Shown here one piece after another: positions 57,650 to 64,000 of a DNA stretch of 64,000 bases. Source of the stretch: Aphelocoma coerulescens (taxonomy: Eukaryota > Chordata > Aves > Passeriformes > Corvidae). The translations under genes and the position numbers were made by a program. Positions within the stretch are counted from its first letter, which is position 1. Every line of letters starts with the position of its first letter. The notes under the pieces are model-generated. The model was not told the origin of the DNA, did no database searches, and was given only the letters and a program-made list of their open reading frames with translations. The DNA lies in assembly GCF_041296385.1 (NCBI RefSeq), contig NC_091014.1:8841578-8905577 (forward strand), written 5' to 3'.

Positions 57650-60181
57650 ATGGCTTTATTGTCATTGCTCTTCGTGCTCGTGCAAAGCCTGATCCAGTAC
57701 CCCCAGCCAGCTGGGGATGGGCTGGATGAGGCCACGCACCGGCGAATGCAGGAGCGGGAGGAGCTGCTCGACCGCGAGATGGCTCGGCTGCTGCAGGAGC
57801 TGGAGCAAGGGCCCCCGGAGCAGCAGGATGAGGGCTGGGGAGCTCTGCTCTTTGGTGCCCTGCAGCAGTGGCCATTCTGGGCTCTTGCTGGACTCCTGCT
57901 CCTCTTGGGCCTGTGGTTTAGCTGCAGGAGAAAGTGCCGTGAAGCCAACAGCAGCGGCAAGGACCAGAGCTCCTGCAAGACCCTAGGAGAGGAGAGAGGA
58001 AAAGAACAGCAAGAAGACACTATTGATTCAAAGGAAGATGGAGAAAACCATAATATGACCGTGGAGGCAGATGACAGCGGTAATGAAAATGAAGGAGAAG
58101 GCAGTCCTGTGGCTGCAAATGAAGGAGAGGAAGATGATGCCAGTGAAGGAAATGAAGATGTGAAGGTGAAGGAAGACCAAAATGTGAAGAATGAAGATGC
58201 CTGTGACTTAAAGAAAGATGAAGGACGGAGTGGTGGGAATGTGCCAGGAGGCAACACTGCTGAAGGAAAGGAAGAAGAACCTGGCAATGTTGCTCGAGAT
58301 AAAGAAGGCCATGCTGAAGCAAATGAAGGAGAAAACAAGGATGTGCAGGTGGAACAAGACCATGATGCTGAAAAGAAAGAAGGAGGAGATGGAAATGAAG
58401 AAAAAACCATTGATGCAAATACGAAGGCAGGCAACAATGATGATGTAAAAGAAGGTCAATACGAGGGAGATGGAAAGGGAGAAAATGCGGATCTGAAGGT
58501 GGAGGAAAGCAGTGATGCCGGTGAGCAAAGAAGCAGTGATTGGACAGGACAGGAAGACAGCAGTGATGGTGGGAATGCAGTAGACCATTGCGGTTTTGCT
58601 GCAACTGAGGAAGAAAAGAATGACGTTGGAAACGAAGAAGGCAATGATGGAGACAAAGATGAGAAAGGCAGTGCTGCCGATATGAAGGGAGAAAAGAATG
58701 AAGATGGAAATGGAGAGGAGCACGGCAACGTTGCTTCAACTGAAGAAGGTGCTGATAAAGCAAGTGAAGGAGACAGCAACAATGTGAAGGTGAAGGAAGA
58801 CCGGCATTCCAGTGAACACAGAACCAGTGATCAGAAGGGGAAGGATCAGGAAAACAGGGATGCGAATGTGAAAGGCAAGAAGAATGAAGATGGAAAAGAA
58901 GAAGAAGGTGGAAATGTGGCTGCCAGTGAAAAAGAAGGCCGCGGTGATGGCAAGGACAAAGGCAGCCGTGGTGGAACTGAAGAGGAAGAAGACACCCGGG
59001 ACGTTGGGAATAAGCGAGGGATCCTTTTAGTGGATCGCATACAGTGTCCTGTCGAGGACGTAGAGAGAGGTCGCTCAGTGGCAGCGGAGCTGATGGAGAG
59101 CTTCACGCGTGTCTTTACTGACAGCGTGAGCAATAGTTTCTACCCGGTGCCTCAAGAAGCCATCGGGGTGGGCAGTGCCTTTGAGGGTTGGAGTCCCCGT
59201 GAGCAGGATGTGGTGTACCGCATGCTGGTCCCACTGAATCCCCCGCTGGGACACGCCTTCCACCTGGAGCTGAACAGTGCCGGGCAGATGGCAGCAAGGA
59301 CCTTCTGCGTCCGTGTGGAGCTGGTGTGCACGTGCGAGAGGGAGCAGCTGGGCGAGAAGCTGTTGTGCTTCCTGCACCACTCGCAGAAGGAGCTGCGGCG
59401 GAAGCAGAAGCCCAGCCTCCTAAAGACACTCTGCACCGGCTCCTACCTGGACGTGGAGAAAACCTCCCACTGGTTCTACAAGCTGGTGAGATGCTCGTGG
59501 CTGCATTTGCCTCAGTCGTACTCGTGGCACTTGGTGTTTCAGCCCTGCAGCCGGTCCTGCCAATTCCGGCTGAGCAAAGGCAAGGAGAGCCTGATGGTGG
59601 AGATGCTGTTTGGGGTGCGCCACGGGGACTCCGACATCTTTGTGGTCAGCCAGCCCACAGAGGCCCAGAAAGGCGGCTCCAGCAGCTCTGTCAGCAGCCG
59701 GCCCGCCAAGGCCGAGTCCATCGCAAGCACAGCGTGGCCTGAGACGTACGCTGTGGCAGAGGCAAAATTCTTCCAGCACGTGGCCAGGCAGGTGCCGTGT
59801 GAGAGCTTGCACCTGAAATGCCTGCAGCTCTTCACCTACATCCTGAGGGGCACAGGTTTTTCCAGCTCGACCTGGAAGACTGTGGTCATGCACGTGCTGA
59901 CCACCGTACCGCTGTCCAAGTGGCGCAGGAGGGAATTTGAGCGGCGGCTGTGGGACATCATGGCATACCTGCGCCGCTGCCTGCAGTTGAAACGCCTGGA
60001 GCACTTTGTCCTGGGCAACAAGAGGCTTCCTGCGGAGATCAGCTTGCCGCCGGCAATGCGAACGGTCGAGCCGCTCAACCTCTTTGAGCACCTGGCCCGA
60101 GATCCGGCCGCCCACGCGGAGGCGATGCAAGCTTACGGTCAGCTGCGATTCCGCCTCTGGATGCTGCTCTCCAGCCACTGA
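57650..60181 (+). CDS. ITPRIPL1: ITPRIPL1-like membrane protein, gene 8 (843 aa)
   Basis: The frame is intact and the predicted protein is identical to gene 6 (Q395, L533, S680, A795, M838). The leader shares the intron T at 57457 with gene 6 (40569). It lacks the private T at 40508 and the A at 40453. Genes 6 and 8 therefore look like equivalent members of a second dimer type, with gene 7 between them. Confidence 0.9.
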   Translation: MALLSLLFVLVQSLIQYPQPAGDGLDEATHRRMQEREELLDREMARLLQELEQGPPEQQDEGWGALLFGALQQWPFWALAGLLLLLGLWFSCRRKCREANSSGKDQSSCKTLGEERGKEQQEDTIDSKEDGENHNMTVEADDSGNENEGEGSPVAANEGEEDDASEGNEDVKVKEDQNVKNEDACDLKKDEGRSGGNVPGGNTAEGKEEEPGNVARDKEGHAEANEGENKDVQVEQDHDAEKKEGGDGNEEKTIDANTKAGNNDDVKEGQYEGDGKGENADLKVEESSDAGEQRSSDWTGQEDSSDGGNAVDHCGFAATEEEKNDVGNEEGNDGDKDEKGSAADMKGEKNEDGNGEEHGNVASTEEGADKASEGDSNNVKVKEDRHSSEHRTSDQKGKDQENRDANVKGKKNEDGKEEEGGNVAASEKEGRGDGKDKGSRGGTEEEEDTRDVGNKRGILLVDRIQCPVEDVERGRSVAAELMESFTRVFTDSVSNSFYPVPQEAIGVGSAFEGWSPREQDVVYRMLVPLNPPLGHAFHLELNSAGQMAARTFCVRVELVCTCEREQLGEKLLCFLHHSQKELRRKQKPSLLKTLCTGSYLDVEKTSHWFYKLVRCSWLHLPQSYSWHLVFQPCSRSCQFRLSKGKESLMVEMLFGVRHGDSDIFVVSQPTEAQKGGSSSSVSSRPAKAESIASTAWPETYAVAEAKFFQHVARQVPCESLHLKCLQLFTYILRGTGFSSSTWKTVVMHVLTTVPLSKWRRREFERRLWDIMAYLRRCLQLKRLEHFVLGNKRLPAEISLPPAMRTVEPLNLFEHLARDPAAHAEAMQAYGQLRFRLWMLLSSH

Positions 60182-61294
60182 GAGGAATTCCCTGCACAGA
60201 GCTGTGCTGGGGGGGCTCACACCCGAAGGCAGCCACGTGAGCACGGCATCATTCTTGCTTTTTTCACTGGCAATCCTGAAGCTGCTTTCCTGCTCCCATG
60301 GATGGAAGATGCTGTGGCACATGGATTCACCGTGCAGACACACATCTCTGCGTTGCCTTGCCCTTCGCCTTCCAGTCATGACGGTGCTGTTGCAATATTG
60401 CCCAAAGTCTGTAAGGCAGAAACTGGCTCCACCTGCACATCCTCACGGAAGACACTGATGCTGAGAGGTTGCCTGGCATGCCTGGAAGACCAAAACCGAG
60501 CCTGTTAGAAAATTAATGTAGTTTTTTCAGTGACCTGTATGTACTTTATAATGGTTTTGTAAAGATGTAGTTCATCTCAGTCTGTGGAAGTGAAGATAAT
60601 AGTTTTAACTCACTTTACCATAGGAGAATAGGTAGTCCAAGTTTTCGTAATAGGAACTAGTTTCATCATCATCACGTCAAGAGGTCCTTTAGGATTGTTA
60701 GTGTGAGATTATTTCCCAGTTACCCTTAGTTTAGGCAATTGAGCTACTCTGGTATAGCTGCCCTTCAGTAATATCTACATATGTATGTTTGAAGAAATAA
60801 TAAAAGGAGAGAAGTTTCTCAAATTGCCTGAAAAGTGTCCTTCTTTGTATTTAACCCAATGGTTCTTAGAGAATGTCCATCCATTGCAGCTACCTGAAAA
60901 AATGACAAAGTGACTCAAGCGGTGATTGTGTCCAGCAGTCACATCTCGGTATTGCATTTCTGCAACACTCTAGAGCCGGGCTATTAATTTTGTCTCATGA
61001 ATGCAAGCAGAAGTCATGATGGTTGAAACAGCTAAAATATTAATTAATCCTCCCAGTGCTGCTTAAAACCTGCCCCTCCTCATTGAGAGCATGGGAAAGA
61101 AAGCTGCTGTGGCCCACGTCAGAGAGGGAAGTCCTCTGAGGGGCCAGGAACAAGCAGGCAAGAGTGAGGAGAGCAGGCAGGGACCTCCCAGAGGAGGATC
61201 GCTGCCAACAGCAGAACTCGCTGTTCCACTGAGAGGGAACTGTGCTCGCTGAGCTCCCTGCCTTTTGCTTCCTCTGCTGGGCAGGCACTGCTCC
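60182..61294 (+). other. 3' UTR and downstream flank of gene 8
   Basis: 3' UTR marker C. No gene is seen. Confidence 0.7.
60799..60804 (+). terminator. Candidate polyadenylation signal AATAAA, gene 8
   Basis: Canonical hexamer in the conserved position. Confidence 0.5.
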
Positions 61295-61774
61295 TGATGC
61301 CATGAAGATTTTTTGCCTTTTCTTTTATACCCCTATTATACCTTTTACAACTTCTGTATTCTTAGTGGGTTTTGCCTACATTCTTGGACTTGTTTGTCAA
61401 GCTAAGAGACCCAACATTTTAGAAGCTTCGTAGTTAGGGATCGGTGTGCCCCAGACCCCAAGGTCCTCTCCAGAACACATTCTGTAAACCAAGATAGAAC
61501 CAACCGTCCAGGGGAAGGATCCTTGGGGAGGGGGGCTCACTTGAGCCTCTCATTGGGGAATCTTGGATAGATATGCTAATTAGTAAAACCTATAATGTTA
61601 TACCTAATGTTGGGGACACAAACACACACACACACACACTCGGTGGGGCGCATCTCGATGCATATGACCTGGACGTGTGCACCTAAGGATCCTTAAAATA
61701 AATACCAAGGTAAAATCTCTTTTCCCCTTCTAACCGGGTATGATTCTTGATTTTAAGACCAGGAAAAGGCATCA
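61295..61774 (+). mobile_element. Solo LTR, unit 8 (480 bp, long form)
   Basis: Long form with (CA)8 at 61623-61638, intermediate between unit 7 and the rest. Confidence 0.8.
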
Positions 61775-61778
61775 CTCC

Positions 61779-64000
61779 CACCACAGCCCCTTTGGCCCAG
61801 CTTGTGGAAGGAGGAGAACACCCTCCTTGCTCCCTTCTCCCCAAACACACCCACCCACTTTGTTCCCCTCTCCTCTGCCCCCAGCTGCAGAGACCTGCCC
61901 TGTCCCTTGCCCCAGCTCCAGTCTCTCATCAGCCCCTTCCACAAGGACGTGTGCTCTCAGTGGGTAGGACTTGATCTCTGTGTGCCATTGAGCCTTACGG
62001 CCTGACCGCACAGCTTGTGTGGCCTCTGGGGCGATGCTTGGATTCGGGGAGAAGCACGGCCCCCATGGCTTCTTGTTGCACAATCCACCCAGGGCTAGAT
62101 TGGCCAGGGCCAAAACTATTGCAGGTGGTCAAACTGTGGGTGTGGCTGTGAGTTTTGGTGCATGTGCAAGTGTGCTGTGTGTCTGAGGAGCATGCTGGGA
62201 GAGGGGAAGGGCAGAACCTACAACCTACAGTTGCTACTGAAACACTGTGGTGTAGCTCAGGTGCTGGTTTTAACTGGTCAGTAGTATGCAACCCCACTAG
62301 GATGGAAATTGAAAACAGTGTTCCATAAGAGCAAGCATGGCCAAATGATCTGGATGTCTTTCTGGCACTGAGCTGTTCTTTCAGGCCTTGAAAACAGGGG
62401 AGCTCTGATAAAGTAACTGAGCACCTGGTTGGTATTAACTCTCCTTTGCACTGTCAATTCCCCTTCTTTGGGAATACCTCACCCTGCGGGCTCTGTGTCT
62501 CTCCTAAGCCTGTTCGTATTGATGTGAGTGTGCTTTTCATGCCCATGCCATCTGGCACTGGTATTACACCAGAGTTGTTCCTGCCACTGCGGTTCAAGGT
62601 CTCTCCATTTCTGCATGAAAGTCTCGTCTCCTTTGTTACGGACACTGCACTCCTTAGGAAGCTGAGAAATACATTTGAACATAGTGGGAAAAATGTTGAA
62701 GTGGAAGTGTTGCGAAGATGTGTGGCCAGTTTCACAACATCTTTCCTGTGGAACTGCTGCAGGCTGAATGGAGCAAGTCCTGCTGTCAGATGTGCATTCG
62801 GAGAAAGCAGGTTTGAATGAAATGAGTCACAGCCAGAGAACTGTCAGCGCATATCAGTAGTATCAGATACAGGTTTCTGTAGCCAATTGTCCTTTGGATT
62901 TACTGAAGAAAACCCCTTCCCGGTTTAAATCCTGGACACTGAAATCCACAGAAAACTCACATTTGCTCCAAGCGTGAAGCCAAGTCACTTTCTTCCTGCT
63001 TCCTTCATCAGTGGAGCCCAAACTGAGTTAGAATTTAAAACTGTGTTGTTCTCTGTACAGCTGCTACCAGAGAGGATGAGCAGAAGTATCAGGACAACCT
63101 GCTGGTGTCTTCTCTGGCCATAGACATCTGGGCTGTAAGATGTACTGAAATAATTTATCTTGCCTCAGCGTTGCCGTGTTCATGTCCAGAGAATGGCCTG
63201 TTGTCAGAAGCCTTTCTGAAGACGCAGTTAGTTGAAAATTGCAGGTGCGGGTGCTTGCAACTACTCTAACATTTTGTGCATCCTTCTGAGGGAAGCATAG
63301 TCTGAAATGAAGAAGTGGCAGTATTTTGAAGGCAAGTGCAATAGAAGGAGGGTAACTTGTTTGGAAGGGTGGGGATAGCACTGCCTATCATTTCACAAAG
63401 CATTCTTTGAGAAGGGAAGAGCTGCGTGCCTTAAGGTGCTAATCATGATCAGCATGTTCCATTCTGAACACCTGGACATGCTTGCAAAATACAGGACATG
63501 CCTCCATCCAGGCTGGAAAGAAGGAGCCCACTGCTGCAGGGTGGAGTGGGTTCCTTTGTGCAAGTCAGCACAAGTCCCAAAGCCTTGAGGTGGATTGGAA
63601 GGTAGAGAGCTTCTAGACACAAGCTATTGCCAGAGTGTTTGGTTGGTGTTGCCTGTTCCTCAGAGTGTGGACTAATCTCCACTCTTCATTCCCCGTGACT
63701 GTTTCCTTCCTAAGGAAGATTCGCGCCTTTCTGATTGCAGGTCGTGTGCTTATGCAGCTAAAGGTAGCTGGGAGGCTGCTGAGCTGAGGTGAGCTGAGCT
63801 GGTAGGCTAAGTGGAGCAGTAAAAGTCATTCACAGTCAGTGAGTGAGTTGACCTCAGGTCCTTCAAATAATGCAGTCCAAGAAGATTTTGCCAGTATTTC
63901 CACTGGAAGCCTACCACAGGTCTCTTGCTTTTTCTGTGTTTGACTGGCTGGTAGATTGGGAGGGACAAGAGGGTGTGAAATGCTTGACCAGGGCATGAAT
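61779..64000. other. Intergenic spacer, unit 8, cut by window edge
   Basis: The first 2.2 kb of the spacer are present. The CpG marker is CG at 63169-63170. Nothing departs from the other units, so the array evidently continues to the right. Confidence 0.6.

Larger units (their letters stand above)
1..64000 (+). repeat. Tandem array of ~8.44-kb units, each with one ITPRIPL1-like gene
   Basis: The whole window is a head-to-tail array. Equivalent stop codons end at 1095, 9533, 17971, 26413, 34851, 43293, 51735 and 60181. The periods are 8438, 8438, 8442, 8438, 8442, 8442 and 8446. All period changes are explained by one 4-base indel and a CA-tract length change, both inside the LTR. Units are nearly identical: roughly 20 variable sites were found in total. 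Neither edge leaves the array, so the true copy number is unknown but at least eight. The arrangement points to unequal crossing-over or another tandem amplification with homogenisation. Assembly over-duplication cannot be excluded from sequence alone. Confidence 0.97.

Noticed and set aside
1..64000. CRISPR array or bacterial defence island
   Set aside because: The repeat unit is 8.4 kb with an intron-bearing eukaryotic gene. There are no short repeat-spacer structures and no operons.
1..64000. tRNA, rRNA or histone-type tandem gene cluster
   Set aside because: No tRNA cloverleaf, rRNA or histone sequence was recognised. The only recurrent gene is the ITPRIPL1-like one.

Overview
This is vertebrate nuclear DNA, most likely from a bird and probably a songbird. 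The clues are a single-coding-exon ITPRIPL1-like gene (inositol 1,4,5-trisphosphate receptor-interacting protein-like 1, Mab-21 domain family), a family known to be expanded in bird genomes, together with a spliced 5' leader, AATAAA polyadenylation signals and a solo endogenous-retrovirus LTR. There are no bacterial or phage features. The species call is inference.

The whole window is one head-to-tail tandem array with a period of about 8.44 kb. It holds seven complete ITPRIPL1-like genes plus the 3' end of an eighth at the left edge, all on the + strand. Stop-codon spacings are 8438, 8438, 8442, 8438, 8442, 8442 and 8446 bases. No unique flanking sequence is visible on either side, so the array continues beyond both edges. 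The units differ by only about 20 variable sites in total, so the copies are very young or actively homogenised.

Each unit has the same order: a candidate TATA box; a non-coding leader with a 278-base intron ending 3 bases before the ATG; an 843-codon reading frame; a 3' flank of about 1.1 kb with an AATAAA signal; a 474-482 base solo LTR with perfect 7-base inverted termini and a 4-base target duplication; and about 3.7 kb of spacer in which no gene is recognised.

The predicted protein has an N-terminal signal-like segment, a short charged helical ectodomain, one membrane span near residues 75-91, an unusually long acidic low-complexity region (about residues 113-455) and a C-terminal Mab-21-like domain (about 458-843). 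All seven full frames are intact. They differ at five residues (395, 533, 680, 795, 838), and no synonymous difference was seen.

The variable sites show a higher-order pattern. Units 2+3 and 4+5 look like two consecutive indistinguishable dimers of exactly 16,880 bases. Units 6 and 8 share a second set of variants. Many of the differences are CpG transitions. The most notable points are the array itself, its dimer structure, the acidic insertion and the LTR carried in every unit.
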